Origin: Streptomyces rimosus subsp. rimosus
GTDB lineage: Bacteria > Actinomycetota > Actinomycetes > Streptomycetales > Streptomycetaceae
Direction of reading: 5' to 3'
DNA length: 64,000 nucleotides
Assembly (NCBI RefSeq): GCF_000720725.1
Contig: NZ_JOCQ01000021.1
Location: forward strand, 1-64,000
Numbering within the stretch: the stretch's first letter is position 1; each line of letters begins with the position of its first letter. The position numbers and the translations under genes were made by a program. Under the pieces are notes generated by a model that made no database searches, was not told the DNA's origin, and saw nothing but the letters and a program-made list of their open reading frames with translations. Of the stretch, positions 8,764-17,908 are shown piece by piece.

Positions 8764-9300
8764 ATGAGTGAACGGAGCGCACTGCGGGCCCGACTGGACG
8801 CACTGGCCCGCGAACTCATGAAGTTCGGCGCCGTCGGAGGCGCGGGGGTCCTCGTCAACTTCGTGGTGTTCAACCTCGTACGGCACCTGACCGAGCTGCC
8901 CGTCGTCCGGGCCAGCATCGTCGCCACCGTGGTGGCCACCGGCACGAACTACCTCGGTTACCGCTACTTCACCTACCGGGACCGGGACAAGAGCGGCCGC
9001 ACCAAGGAGCTGACGCTCTTCCTGCTGTTCAGCGTCGTCGGCCTGGTGATCGAGAACGGCGTCCTGTACGTGGCGACGTACGGGTTCGGCTGGGACACCT
9101 CGCTGCAGAGCAACGTCTTCAAGTTCCTCGGCATCGGCCTGGCCACGCTCTTCCGCTTCTGGTCGTACCGCACCTGGGTGTTCCGGGCGCTGCCCGCGCG
9201 CAAGGCCGTGGAGACGGCGGAGGCCTTCCTGGCCGAGGCCGAGGGCGCGCAGGAACGGCGGGCGGCGGGCGCGGCGGCGGCGAAGCGCCCGCGCGACTAG
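8764..9300 (+). CDS. GtrA family membrane protein
   Basis: 178 residues with four predicted transmembrane helices in the GtrA arrangement. It opens with FGAVGGAGVLVNFVVFNLV and includes TNYLGYRYFTYRDRDKSG, the usual loop after helix 2 with the conserved RYFTF-like motif, then helices 3 and 4 ending RFWSYRTWVFR. GtrA proteins are thought to flip or assist transfer of lipid-linked sugars during cell-wall polysaccharide modification. The last ~35 residues are an Ala/Glu/Arg-rich cytoplasmic tail. It is unlinked to a glycosyltransferase here. Its neighbour on the other strand is a two-component kinase. Confidence 0.88.
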   Translation: MSERSALRARLDALARELMKFGAVGGAGVLVNFVVFNLVRHLTELPVVRASIVATVVATGTNYLGYRYFTYRDRDKSGRTKELTLFLLFSVVGLVIENGVLYVATYGFGWDTSLQSNVFKFLGIGLATLFRFWSYRTWVFRALPARKAVETAEAFLAEAEGAQERRAAGAAAAKRPRD

Positions 9301-9378
9301 CGCGGGTACGGGCGCGAGGTACGGGCCAAGGTACGGGCGCGAGTACAAGAACGCCCGCCGGCCCTCACTCCCCGGCGC

Positions 9379-10629
9379 TCACTCCCCCGACGACGGCTCC
9401 GCCTCGCGGGCCAGGAACAGGGCGAACACCGGCGGATGCTGCTGGAGCAGTTCCAGCCGGCCGCCGTCCGCCTCCGCCAGGTCGCGGGCCACGGCCAGCC
9501 CCAGCCCCGTCGAATTCCGGCCACTGACCGTGCGCTCGAAGACCCGCGAGCCGAGGTCGGGCGGTACGCCCCGGCCGGCGTCGGTCACCTCCACGACCGC
9601 CTGGTTGCCGGTGACGCGGGTACGCAGCGCCACCGTCCCGTCCCCGTGCATCAGCGAGTTCTCGATCAGGGTGGCGAGCACCTGCGCCACCGCGCCGGGC
9701 GTGCCGACCGCGCGCAGCCCCTTCTTTCCGGAGCGCACGATGGCCCGGCCGGCGCTGCGGTAGGCCGGGCGCCACTCCTCGACCTGCTGCTTGACGACCT
9801 CGTCGAGGTCGAAGGCGACGGCGGAGCCGGAGCGCGGGTCGCGGGAGTTGGTCAGCAGCCGCTGGACGACATCGGTCAGCCGCTCGACCTGGCCCAGCGC
9901 GATGGTGGCCTCCTCCTTCACCGTGTCCGGGTCGTCGGTGACGGTGATCTCCTCCAGCCGCATGGACAGCGCGGTCAGCGGCGTCCGCAGCTGGTGGGAG
10001 GCGTCGGCGGCGAGCCGGCGCTCGGCGGTGAGCATCCGCGCGATGCGCTCGGCGCTGGCGTCCAGCACGTCCGCGACCCGGTCCAGCTCCTGCACGCCGT
10101 AGCGGCGGTGGCGCGGGCGGGGATCGCCGGAGCCGAGCCGCTCGGCGGTCTCGGCGAGGTCGGTCAGCGGCGCGGTCAGCCGGCGGGCCTGGCGTACGGC
10201 GAGCACCACGGCGGCCAGGATCGCCAGGATGGCGACGGCCAGGATGACCAGCAGCGTACGGCCGATCTCGGCGCTGACCGTGGAGCGCGGCTCCTGGACG
10301 GTGACCGTCTCGCCGCGGTCGCCGTGCTGCGTGGACTCGATGACGTCGCCGGCCGGCCGGGAGCCGATCTCGATGCGCGGCCGGCCGGGCACCCCGATCT
10401 CGGCGTACCGCTTCGCGGTGATCTGCTCCGAGAGGATCTCGGGCGTCAGTTTCTCGCCGCTGCCCAGCCGGCTCTCGACGATGCCGACGAGCCGTACGGC
10501 CTCGGAGGCGACGCTCTCCTGCGCCCCCGACTGGATGGTGCGGGTCTCCACGATGACCAGCGACACGCCGAAGACGGCGATCACGACGAGCACCACGGCG
10601 AGGGTGGAGTTGATCAGACGGCGGCGCAC
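9379..10629 (-). CDS. Two-component sensor histidine kinase (HAMP, HisKA, HATPase)
   Basis: 416 residues from a GTG at 10629 with GGAGG six bases upstream; the open frame runs further but that stretch is shadow coding. Topology: TM1 at ~7-27, an extracytoplasmic sensor of ~95 residues, TM2 at ~122-145, then HAMP. The H-box is ADASHQLRTPLTAL, followed by an N-box ENSLMHGDG, G1 DAGRGVP and G2 GLGLAVAR. It autophosphorylates on His and should phosphorylate the response regulator encoded 98 nt upstream on the same strand. The stimulus is not evident; the small sensor domain suggests an envelope or ionic signal. Confidence 0.93.
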   Translation of the reverse strand: MRRRLINSTLAVVLVVIAVFGVSLVIVETRTIQSGAQESVASEAVRLVGIVESRLGSGEKLTPEILSEQITAKRYAEIGVPGRPRIEIGSRPAGDVIESTQHGDRGETVTVQEPRSTVSAEIGRTLLVILAVAILAILAAVVLAVRQARRLTAPLTDLAETAERLGSGDPRPRHRRYGVQELDRVADVLDASAERIARMLTAERRLAADASHQLRTPLTALSMRLEEITVTDDPDTVKEEATIALGQVERLTDVVQRLLTNSRDPRSGSAVAFDLDEVVKQQVEEWRPAYRSAGRAIVRSGKKGLRAVGTPGAVAQVLATLIENSLMHGDGTVALRTRVTGNQAVVEVTDAGRGVPPDLGSRVFERTVSGRNSTGLGLAVARDLAEADGGRLELLQQHPPVFALFLAREAEPSSGE

Positions 10630-10727
10630 GGTGTCCTCCGGGCGGGATGCGTTCGTTCTTCTACTTCTTCCCGCCCGGCGGCGGGCCTTAGAGCCTGTTT
10701 CCGGGCCCCGGCCGGGACACCCGGCTC

Positions 10728-11408
10728 TCAGCTCTTCTCGAAGCGGAAGCCGACGCCGCGGACGGTGGCGATGTAACGCGGGTTGGCCGCGTCGTCGCCG
10801 AGCTTCTTGCGCAGCCACGAGATGTGCATGTCCAGCGTCTTCGTGGACGACCACCACGTGGTGTCCCAGACCTCGCGCATCAGCTGGTCGCGGGTGACGA
10901 CCCGGCCCGCGTCCCGCACCAGCACCCGCAGCAGGTCGAACTCCTTCGCCGTGAGCTGCAGTTCCTCGTCGCCCATCCAGGCGCGGTGCGACTCGACGTC
11001 GATGCGCACACCGTGGGTCGCGGGCGGCTGCTGCGGCTCGGCGGACGAACCGCGGCGCAGCAGGGCCCGGACGCGGGCGAGCAGTTCGGCGAGCCGGAAG
11101 GGCTTGGTGACGTAGTCGTCGGCACCGGCGTCCAGGCCGACGACGGTGTCCACCTCGTCGGCGCGGGCGGTGAGCACGAGGATGGGGAAGGAGTGGCCTT
11201 CGTTACGCAGCCGGCGGGCCACCTCCAGGCCGTCCATGCCGGGCAGGCCCAGGTCGAGGACGACCAGGTCGATGTTGCCCTGCAGACCGGCGTCTAGCGC
11301 CGTGGGGCCGTCCTCGCGCACCTCGACTTCGTAACCCTCGCGGCGCAGGGCGCGGGCGAGCGGCTCCGAGATGGACGCGTCATCCTCGGCGAGCAGTACA
11401 CGGGTCAT
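10728..11408 (-). CDS. OmpR-family response regulator
   Basis: 226 residues from the ATG at 11408. The receiver domain (1-120) has LAEDD acidic residues, the phospho-accepting Asp in VVLDLGLPGMDG, the conserved Thr in VLTARAD and Lys in DDYVTKPF. The C-terminal winged-helix domain contains LTAKEFDLLRVLVRD and DMHISWLRKKLGDD. The gene precedes the sensor kinase, and the two are probably co-transcribed from the ~550-bp region upstream. Confidence 0.94.
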   Translation of the reverse strand: MTRVLLAEDDASISEPLARALRREGYEVEVREDGPTALDAGLQGNIDLVVLDLGLPGMDGLEVARRLRNEGHSFPILVLTARADEVDTVVGLDAGADDYVTKPFRLAELLARVRALLRRGSSAEPQQPPATHGVRIDVESHRAWMGDEELQLTAKEFDLLRVLVRDAGRVVTRDQLMREVWDTTWWSSTKTLDMHISWLRKKLGDDAANPRYIATVRGVGFRFEKS

Positions 11409-11957
11409 GGGCCGATGGTAGTCCGATGTCTTACCTCCTCGGGCGGGACCCGGTGCGCCCGCGGGTGGCCGGAAAACGACCTCCGGATGGCGCGCCGGAG
11501 GCCGCTCCGGGGCGGGATCGCGACCTGCCGGGGCCGACGGGTGATCTTGGGTTGCGCACCCGCGCGCCGCGCCCGCAACCTCCTTCGCGGTTCCCGGTTG
11601 CACATGTGACCGTTGTCTCACTGGCCCCAACGGCGCGGTCCCTGGACGTATGGTGTCCCAACGTCCGTAGCACAGCCTCGGGACCAGTGACGATCAAGAG
11701 ACGTCATCGGTCCCTGTTGTGTGCGGGGCCGGAACCACCGGTCCCGCCTACACAGTGAATGACCTGTCGACCGGGTCCACCGCGCAACGCAGCACGGGGG
11801 CGTGGACCCCGGTGTCACGACTGCTCCGCCGATTCCCCTTCCAGTGGCGTCGGCCCCCGGGGACGTAGGGGGCGGCAAGGTGACGCCGGTGCCGGTCAGC
11901 CCGACCCGGGCGCTGCGGGCTCCCCCCACGCGTCCCGAGCACACCTAGGAAGCATCC
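11409..11957. other. Intergenic region between response regulator and POT transporter
   Basis: About 550 bases with divergent promoters. The short open frames here have no ribosome sites or convincing composition, and I call no gene. The only arms noticed are weak inverted repeats around CCGGAACCACCGGTCC (near 11730). An AGGAA six bases before 11958 serves the transporter. Confidence 0.5.
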
Positions 11958-13484
11958 ATGGCGTCCAGCCTGACGAAGGACGCCGCCGCGCAGGGGAACC
12001 CTGCCAGCGACGGCAAAACCTTCTTCGGCCACCCCCGCGGACTGGCCACCCTCTTCATGACCGAGATGTGGGAGCGGTTCAGCTTCTACGGGATGCGGGC
12101 GCTGCTCGTCCTGTATCTGATCTCGGGCGGTCCTGATGCCAAGGACGGCTCCCAGGGCGGCGGTCTGGGCATACCCCAGGGCAGTGCCCTGTCGATCTAC
12201 GCCGTCTACATGGCGATGGTCTACCTGCTCGCCATGCCCGGCGGCTGGTTCGGCGACCGCGTCTGGGGCCCCCGTAAGACGGTGATCGTCGGCTCGTCCG
12301 TGGTCATCGCCGGTCACATCGTCCTCGCGGTCCCCGGCCAGACGTTCTTCGTCGGCCTGGCGATGGTCGCGCTGGGTTCCGGCCTGCTGAAGTCCAACAT
12401 CTCCACGATGGTGGGCCACCTCTACAACGGCCCCGCGGACAAGCGCCGGGACGGTGGTTTCACCGTCTTCTACATGAGCATCAACATCGGCTCCACGGCC
12501 GCGCCGCTGGTCATCGGCGGTATCGGCCAGAGCGTCAACTGGCACCTGGGCTTCGGCATCGCGGCGGTCGGTATGGCGCTGGGCCTGGTCCAGTTCCTGA
12601 TCGGCACCAAGCACCTGGACCCCAAGAGCAGCCAGGTCCCGACGCCGCTGTCGGCCGACGAGCGCAAGGGCTGGCTGCGCAAGGGCCTGTTCTGGGCCGG
12701 CCTCGCCGTGGTCTTCTACGCCGTCATCGGGTTCTCCGGGATCTTCAACGAGAAGTGGCTGCTGATCCCGCTCGGCGTCATCGGCATCCTCGTGCCCTTC
12801 GTGGTGCTGCTCCGTATCAAGCGGGACAAGGACCTGTCGACCGACGAGCAGAGCAAGGTCAGCAGCTACGTCTGGTTCTTCGTGGCGGCCGCCGCGTTCT
12901 GGATGATCTTCGACCAGGCCGGCTCGACGCTGAACGTCTTCGCCGAGAAGAACACCGCCGAGTCGATCTTCGGGCTGAGCTTCCCCTCCTCGTGGCTGCA
13001 GTCGGTCAACCCGATCTGGGTGCTGGCGCTGGCCCCGGTCTTCGCCTCGGTGTGGCTGGCGCTGGCCAACCGCAGCAAGGAGCCGAAGACCACCGCGAAG
13101 TTCACCATCGGCATGGTGATGATCGGTGCCTCCTACTTCATCTTCCTGCTCCCGATCACCCTGTCCTCGGACGGGACGAAGGTCACCCCGCTGTGGCTGA
13201 TCGGCATCTACTGCATGCAGACCATCGGTGAGCTGTGCATCTCCCCGGTCGGCCTGTCGGTGACCACGAAGCTGGCCCCGCCGAAGTACGCCAGCCAGAT
13301 GATGGGTGTCTGGTTCCTCGCCAACACCGCCGGCGACAGCGTCGTCAACCTGCTGGGGCAGGCCGGGGCCGACCTCACGGGCAAGGGCGTGCTGGTGGGC
13401 GAAGCGGTGCTCGCCACCCTGGCCGGCGTGGTCATCTACTTGAACCGCAAGCGGATCAACGGTCAGATGAACGACGTGAACTAG
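11958..13484 (+). CDS. Proton-dependent oligopeptide transporter (POT/PTR2 family)
   Basis: 508 residues with about 14 transmembrane helices. It is a major-facilitator-type peptide/H+ symporter importing di- and tripeptides. The family motif is seen near the N-terminus: TEMWERFSFYGMRALLVLY, where the ExxERFxYY-like motif couples protons. A further signature is GSGLLKSNISTMVG, and GGWFGDRVWGPRKTVI forms the loop between helices 2 and 3. The late segment GELCISPVGLSVTTKLAP is also typical. It stands alone, preceded by a long regulatory region and closed by a strong hairpin. Confidence 0.94.
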   Translation: MASSLTKDAAAQGNPASDGKTFFGHPRGLATLFMTEMWERFSFYGMRALLVLYLISGGPDAKDGSQGGGLGIPQGSALSIYAVYMAMVYLLAMPGGWFGDRVWGPRKTVIVGSSVVIAGHIVLAVPGQTFFVGLAMVALGSGLLKSNISTMVGHLYNGPADKRRDGGFTVFYMSINIGSTAAPLVIGGIGQSVNWHLGFGIAAVGMALGLVQFLIGTKHLDPKSSQVPTPLSADERKGWLRKGLFWAGLAVVFYAVIGFSGIFNEKWLLIPLGVIGILVPFVVLLRIKRDKDLSTDEQSKVSSYVWFFVAAAAFWMIFDQAGSTLNVFAEKNTAESIFGLSFPSSWLQSVNPIWVLALAPVFASVWLALANRSKEPKTTAKFTIGMVMIGASYFIFLLPITLSSDGTKVTPLWLIGIYCMQTIGELCISPVGLSVTTKLAPPKYASQMMGVWFLANTAGDSVVNLLGQAGADLTGKGVLVGEAVLATLAGVVIYLNRKRINGQMNDVN

Positions 13485-13510
13485 GGCGGCTCACTGCCTC
13501 CCCCCACTCC

Positions 13511-13549
13511 CCGAGGGCCCCGGTGCGGATTCCGCGCCGGGGCCCTCGG
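13511..13549. terminator. Bidirectional terminator after POT transporter
   Basis: A perfect 13-bp stem (CCGAGGGCCCCGG / CCGGGGCCCTCGG) with a 13-nt loop, between the convergent transporter and surface-protein genes. Confidence 0.82.
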
Positions 13550-13595
13550 GCGTTCCCGCCGTACGGGAAGTCCTCGGGCGTTCCCGCCGTACGGG
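13545..13595. repeat. Two 23-bp direct repeats
   Basis: The 23-base unit starting CTCGGGCGTTCCCGCCGTAC occurs at 13545-13567 and again at 13573-13595. It partly overlaps the terminator and ends just before the stop of the LAETG surface-protein gene. It is probably a local tandem duplication of the terminator flank. Confidence 0.7.
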
Positions 13596-13599
13596 CCGG

Positions 13600-14994
13600 T
13601 CAGCGGCCCAGGCGCCGCCACGGGGTGAGGGTGAGGACGGCGCCGCCCAGCAGGATCACCGTGCCCGCGACGAGGGCGAGGGCACGGAGGGTGCCGTGGT
13701 CTTCGGCGCCGGTCTCCGCCAGGCCGCCGGAGGCGCCGCCCGCGCTCGCCGGGCCCGCCGCGCTGCCGCCGGTGGTACCGCTGGTGCCGCCTGCTGTGGA
13801 GCCGCCGGTGCCGCCCTGCTGGGCCGTGGTGTCCAGGGCGAGGGAGACGCCCGGGTCCTTCTCCGGGGTACAGGTCGTGGTCGTGCCCAGGGCCCGTACG
13901 GTCAGTACGCCCGGCGTCAGCGTCGCCTTGCCGGTCGCGCCCGGGGTGTAGGTGCCCTTCAGGTCGGGGACCGTGATCGGCTGCCCGGACTTGACGGGCT
14001 CCTTGTTCGCCGGGCCCTCGGCCTTGACCGTGCCCTTGTCGGCGCCGCCGACCCGGACGTCCATGGACGGCTTCACCGCGCCCGCGGGGATGTCCGCCGG
14101 GCTGTCCATCACCGACTTGGCGAACTTCACCGTCAGGCCGTAGCCGCCGCCCTTCCTGACGGCGTTGATCTGCACCGGCGAGGTGGCCTTCTTGTCGCCG
14201 ATGGGGGTTTTGCAGGCGTACGGGACCTGGACGACCTTGCCCTCGTAGGACGCGCCGTCGGAGGAGCCACCGCCGGTCGTACCGCTGCTCGTACCGCCAC
14301 CGCTCGTACCGCCGCCGGCCGTGGAGCCGCCGGAAGAGCCGGAAGAGCCGCCCGTATCGCTGCCGCCCGTGCCACCGCCGGTCGTAGCGCCGCCGCTCGT
14401 GCCCCCACCGGTCGTGCCCCCACCGGTCGTACCGCCCGAGCCGCCTCCCCCGTCGGTCACCTTGATCGTGGCGGCGGGCCGGACCTCCTCCTTGGGGGCG
14501 CACTTCGTGTCCGTGGAGATCGGCTTGCTGACGTTGATGGTGTAGGCGCCGGGCGTCAGCGTGACCTCGCCGGGCTTCTCCAGCTTCAGGGTGCCCTTCA
14601 TGTCCGAGAGCTTCATCGGGCTGTTCTTGGGGATCGCCGGGTTCTGCCGCGGTCCCTGGACCTTCAGCTCGCCGCTCTGCGCTCCGCCGACCTTGATCGT
14701 TCCGGTGGGCCGCACGGTGTCCTTGTCCAGGTCGAGCACGTCGGGGTTCTTGGACGCGGCCTCGACCGTGCGCCACACGATCTCCACCTCGTCGCCGGCC
14801 TTCGCCGTCGCGGGCGCGGTCACCGCCACCTTGGTGGTGCCCTGGACCGCGGGCAGGCCCGAGATCGGCGGTGGTACGCACTCGGTCCGGTACGCCGTCT
14901 CCGCGGCCCCGGCCGGGCCCGCGGCCGCCAGGATTCCCGCACCGGCGAGCAGCAGGGCGACCCCGCCCGCGCTCGCTCTCCTGCGTTGCCTCAT
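13600..14994 (-). CDS. Secreted LAETG sortase-substrate surface protein with two beta-rich domains
   Basis: 464 residues. A signal peptide (about 1-32, ending GPAGAA) leads into a first beta-rich domain (~35-180). A Gly/Thr/Ser repeat linker of ~70 residues (GGTTGGG-type units) separates it from a second domain (~255-385, CKTPIG...GTTTTCTP), then a Thr/Gly spacer. The C-terminal sorting signal has LAETG, a hydrophobic helix and the basic tail RRLGR. LAxTG is the form preferred by class E actinobacterial sortases, so wall anchoring is inferred. Domain 2 is clearly paralogous to the domain of the gene at 17060-17908. The ATG overlaps the preceding stop as TGATG. Function is unknown; the Cys pairs suggest disulphides. 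Confidence 0.85.
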   Translation of the reverse strand: MRQRRRASAGGVALLLAGAGILAAAGPAGAAETAYRTECVPPPISGLPAVQGTTKVAVTAPATAKAGDEVEIVWRTVEAASKNPDVLDLDKDTVRPTGTIKVGGAQSGELKVQGPRQNPAIPKNSPMKLSDMKGTLKLEKPGEVTLTPGAYTINVSKPISTDTKCAPKEEVRPAATIKVTDGGGGSGGTTGGGTTGGGTSGGATTGGGTGGSDTGGSSGSSGGSTAGGGTSGGGTSSGTTGGGSSDGASYEGKVVQVPYACKTPIGDKKATSPVQINAVRKGGGYGLTVKFAKSVMDSPADIPAGAVKPSMDVRVGGADKGTVKAEGPANKEPVKSGQPITVPDLKGTYTPGATGKATLTPGVLTVRALGTTTTCTPEKDPGVSLALDTTAQQGGTGGSTAGGTSGTTGGSAAGPASAGGASGGLAETGAEDHGTLRALALVAGTVILLGGAVLTLTPWRRLGR

Positions 14995-16100
14995 CACGTG
15001 GAACCTCTCGCTCTCGGGGGGTCGGTCGGATCGGACGTGGTGGCGGACGGTGCGGTGTCCGGGGTGAACCACGGCAGGGTGGCGGCGGGGTCCGCCGGGG
15101 GCGGCTGCGCGGCGTCGGGTGCGGGGGCGCGCCTTCGCATACGTAACGGCTTACGAGGGGCTCTGTGCGGCGTATGGAGGGCCCGCCCCGGCGCGCTCCC
15201 CGGCGTACGGGCGGACCCCTCGCGCGGGCGCACGCGGTCGACGACCGCCATGCCGGTTCGGAAGACCGCGGCCGGTACGACGACGCACAGCAGGATCCAG
15301 AACAGCGTCACGCCCCACGGCCGCCCGACGCCCCACGGCTGCTCGGCGAGCACCCTGCCGCCGTACTTGAGCGAGACGAGGTAGTCGCCGTGCGCCCCGG
15401 CGGGCAACTCCACCGGCAGCTCGATCCGCTGCCTGCGCCCGGCGGGCACGGTGCCCTGCCACTGCCGCTCCTCCCACTGCGGCGCGTAGACCCCGTGCGA
15501 GGCGCCCACCTCGAAGACCGGGTCCTTGGCCGGGCCGGACCCGAGGTTGCCCACGGTGATCACCAGCCGACGCTGCGGCGGCGCGCCGAACCAGGTCAGC
15601 AGCCCGCTGGAACCCTCCAGGCGCGGCGGCGCCAGCACGCTCAGCCGTCCGCCGTCGTCCTCCTGCGGCAGCGGCGCGACGGGGTGCCCGGCCACCGTGA
15701 ACGGGGCATCGGCGGTGGCGGGAGCACCGGTCACCGTGGCGGCGTGCACGACGCACGGGCACGGCTTGGGCGGCTCGGCGACCGGGATGTCCCTGCGGAA
15801 CGCCCCGTCCGGTCCGGTGGTCACGGCCCGGCCGTCACCGTTGGCACAGGCGTTGGTGCCGCCGATCATGTTCTGCCCGCAGATGAGCAGCGTGAGCAGC
15901 GTCCTGGGCCGCCAGCCACGGCCGGTGACGGTGAGAGTGCCGCCTTTGCCCGCTTGCCGGGTGGAGAGGCGGAGGGTGGGGCTGGAGCCGGGAGTGAGGT
16001 CGGTTGCGGATACGGGCGTGGCGGAGGCCGGGGGCGCGGCCTGTACGGGCAGCAGGGCGAAGCACAGGAGGGCGAGGAGGGCGAGGCCGGCGGCTCTCAT
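14994..16100 (-). CDS. Secreted/membrane-anchored beta-sandwich protein, surface operon
   Basis: 368 residues. A signal peptide (MRAAGLALLALLCF...) is followed by a domain with GGTLTVTGRGWRPRTLLTLLICGQN and GPDGAFRRDIPVAEPPKPCPCVVH. Its pattern resembles neocarzinostatin-like Ig folds, an impression rather than a search result. A second beta domain (~170-260, VITVGNLGSGPAKDPVFEVG) follows, then one transmembrane helix (VTLFWILLCVVVPAAVF) and a cytoplasmic Pro/Arg-rich tail of ~75 residues. It overlaps its upstream neighbour by ATGA and its downstream neighbour by TGATG, so it is tightly coupled to both. It probably works with the two wall-anchored proteins of the operon. Confidence 0.83.
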   Translation of the reverse strand: MRAAGLALLALLCFALLPVQAAPPASATPVSATDLTPGSSPTLRLSTRQAGKGGTLTVTGRGWRPRTLLTLLICGQNMIGGTNACANGDGRAVTTGPDGAFRRDIPVAEPPKPCPCVVHAATVTGAPATADAPFTVAGHPVAPLPQEDDGGRLSVLAPPRLEGSSGLLTWFGAPPQRRLVITVGNLGSGPAKDPVFEVGASHGVYAPQWEERQWQGTVPAGRRQRIELPVELPAGAHGDYLVSLKYGGRVLAEQPWGVGRPWGVTLFWILLCVVVPAAVFRTGMAVVDRVRPREGSARTPGSAPGRALHTPHRAPRKPLRMRRRAPAPDAAQPPPADPAATLPWFTPDTAPSATTSDPTDPPRARGST

Positions 16101-17026
16101 GCGTCCGCCTCTACCCGGGAGGCCACCGCCTGAGGGGCGGCCGCCTGAGAGGCAGCCGTCCGGGAGCCCCCTACCCGCCCCCGCCGCCGTACGCGCCACA
16201 CGGCCGCGCCCGCCACCAGCCCGGCGGGCAGCAGCGCCGCGGCTCCCCACGGCACCGCCGTGTACGTCGCCCCGGCCGTCCCGCGCGCGCCGCCCCCGGC
16301 CGTGACCGTCAGCCGTACGTCCACCGAGTCCAGCGCGGGCGGATCCGGCCACGGCTCGGTCAGGGGCATCCGGCGGCCCGGTGGCAGCGTGACGGTCAGC
16401 GCGCGTGCGGCGCGGCGCAGGGCCGGGCCGAAGAGCCCGTCGGCGTGGACGGCGAGACGCGGCGTGAGCGTGGTGTTGCCACGGTTGACCAGCACGTACC
16501 GGATGACCGCCGCGCTCCCCCGGCGCTCCACCGCCACGTCCTCGACGCTCAGCGCGGCCAGCGCGGGCCCGGTCACCCTCAGGTGGACCCGGACCGCGGC
16601 CTTCCTGCCGTCCCCCTCGGCGACGAGGACGGCCGGGTGGTCGCCCGGAGCCGCGTCCCCGGGGACGGTCACGGTGAAGGGCACGTCCGCCCGGGTCCGC
16701 GGCGGCACCCGTACCTCCTTCGACGCCGTCGCGATCCAGCGCCCCGGCCCGGCCGGCACGCCGCCCACCCGGAACGTCACCGCGCTGCCGGTCGGATTGG
16801 TGAGCGCGAGGCGGTCCTTCAGGACCGTGCCGGGGGCGCCCTCCAGGTAGAAGTACGGGCGGTCCCGGGCACTCGGCGGAGCGCTGCCGCCCGGCGCGGG
16901 CGCGGGCGCGGCGGCCCACCGCGCGCCGTCCGGGGACACGGCATATGCCCCGGCGCTCTGGCTGAGCAACGTGCCGGTGATCGCCAGGGCAGCCCCCGTG
17001 ATCACCGCGTGGGTACGGAACGGCAT
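16097..17026 (-). CDS. Membrane-anchored WxL-interacting-protein-like (DUF916-type) surface protein
   Basis: 309 residues: signal peptide (1-30), then two beta-sandwich domains and a C-terminal transmembrane helix (~262-280) with a basic tail. The first domain starts FYLEGAPGTVLKDRLALTNP, a pattern of the kind seen in the peptidoglycan-binding DUF916 domain of Firmicute WxL-interacting proteins (F-x-x-x-pG-x-x-x-x-x-i-x-v-x-N). A second domain covers VTGPALAALSVEDVAVERR to LDSVDVRLTVTAG. It sits second in the four-gene operon, 34 bases after the LPQTG gene, and overlaps the next gene by ATGA. The DUF916 assignment is an inference from pattern and operon logic. Confidence 0.8.
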   Translation of the reverse strand: MPFRTHAVITGAALAITGTLLSQSAGAYAVSPDGARWAAAPAPAPGGSAPPSARDRPYFYLEGAPGTVLKDRLALTNPTGSAVTFRVGGVPAGPGRWIATASKEVRVPPRTRADVPFTVTVPGDAAPGDHPAVLVAEGDGRKAAVRVHLRVTGPALAALSVEDVAVERRGSAAVIRYVLVNRGNTTLTPRLAVHADGLFGPALRRAARALTVTLPPGRRMPLTEPWPDPPALDSVDVRLTVTAGGGARGTAGATYTAVPWGAAALLPAGLVAGAAVWRVRRRGRVGGSRTAASQAAAPQAVASRVEADA

Positions 17027-17059
17027 CGGCGGCTCCCGGTGCTGGTGCGCTGGCAGTTC

Positions 17060-17908
17060 CTACGCGCTGTTGTGGTGGCGCCGCGTCAGCCAGAGCACGC
17101 CCGCCGCACCGGCGAGGAGCACCGTGCCGCCGAGGGTTCCGAGGGCGACGGCGGAGTCGGCCGGGCCGGTCTGCGGCAGTTGCCCGCCGCCGGAGCCGCC
17201 GCCCGTGGCCGACCCTCCGGTGCCACTCCCGGAACCGCTCCCCCCGGAGCCGCCGGTCGTTCCGCCGGCGTCGCTGCCCGCACTGCTGCCAGCCGTGCTG
17301 CTGCCAGCCGTACCGCTGCCACTCGTACTGCTGCCGCTACCGCCCGTATCGCCGGAGCCGCCCGTTCCGCCCGTGCCCTTGACGTCCAGGGAGAGCGACG
17401 GCTTCGGGCTGTTGGCCGGGGTGCAGGTGGTGGTCGTACCGAGGGCCTTGATGGTGAGCGTGGAAGCGGTGAACGTGACCTTGCCGCTCTGCTTGGGCGT
17501 GTACGTTCCGCTCAGGTCGCTGATCTTGATGGGCGTGTTGGCGGGGATCGCCTTGTCGTTGGGCGGCCCGGACACGGGCACGGTGCCGCTCTCCGCGCCG
17601 CCCAGCTTGATGAGGGCGCTCGGCTTCATGGCGCCCGCGCCCAGTTCGACGGGGCTGGAGGACACGCCCTTGCGGAAGGACATCACGAGCTTGTACGCGC
17701 TGCCGCTGCGGGTGCTTCTGATGTCGATGGGCGAGACCGCGCCCTTGTTCCCGATCGGCGTCCTGCACTGGTAGTTGACGTCCACGACGTCGGCCCGCGC
17801 GTCCGGCGCGGCGAGCAGGACCGCGGACCCCGCCACCAGCGCCACGGCCGCGGCCGGTCCGGCCGTGCGGCGGGGGCGGGCGGCGTGCTGTTCGTAGAAG
17901 CGGGCCAC
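17060..17908 (-). CDS. Secreted LPQTG sortase-substrate protein, first gene of surface operon
   Basis: 282 residues from a GTG with AAGGGG upstream. A signal peptide (about 1-38, ending DARA) leads into one beta-rich domain (~40-175) with YQCRTPIGNKGAVSP at its start and GTTTTCTP at its end, the same fold signature as the second domain of the LAETG protein. A Gly/Ser/Thr-rich linker of ~65 residues follows, then LPQTG, a hydrophobic helix and the tail TRRHHNSA. This is a classic sorting signal, so it should be covalently attached to the wall. The two Cys flanking the domain probably form a disulphide. No catalytic motif is seen; an adhesive or structural role is plausible but unproven. Confidence 0.86.
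   Translation of the reverse strand: MARFYEQHAARPRRTAGPAAAVALVAGSAVLLAAPDARADVVDVNYQCRTPIGNKGAVSPIDIRSTRSGSAYKLVMSFRKGVSSSPVELGAGAMKPSALIKLGGAESGTVPVSGPPNDKAIPANTPIKISDLSGTYTPKQSGKVTFTASTLTIKALGTTTTCTPANSPKPSLSLDVKGTGGTGGSGDTGGSGSSTSGSGTAGSSTAGSSAGSDAGGTTGGSGGSGSGSGTGGSATGGGSGGGQLPQTGPADSAVALGTLGGTVLLAGAAGVLWLTRRHHNSA

Noticed and set aside
14321..14545. Proline-rich plus-strand frame (PPEEPEEPP-type)
   Set aside because: It is the antisense reading of the Gly/Thr-repeat linker of the LAETG surface protein.
16101..16919. N-terminal part of the 641-residue frame containing the 368-aa surface protein
   Set aside because: It overlaps the DUF916-like gene in another frame; the signal peptide beginning at 16100 and the ATGA overlap fix the true start.
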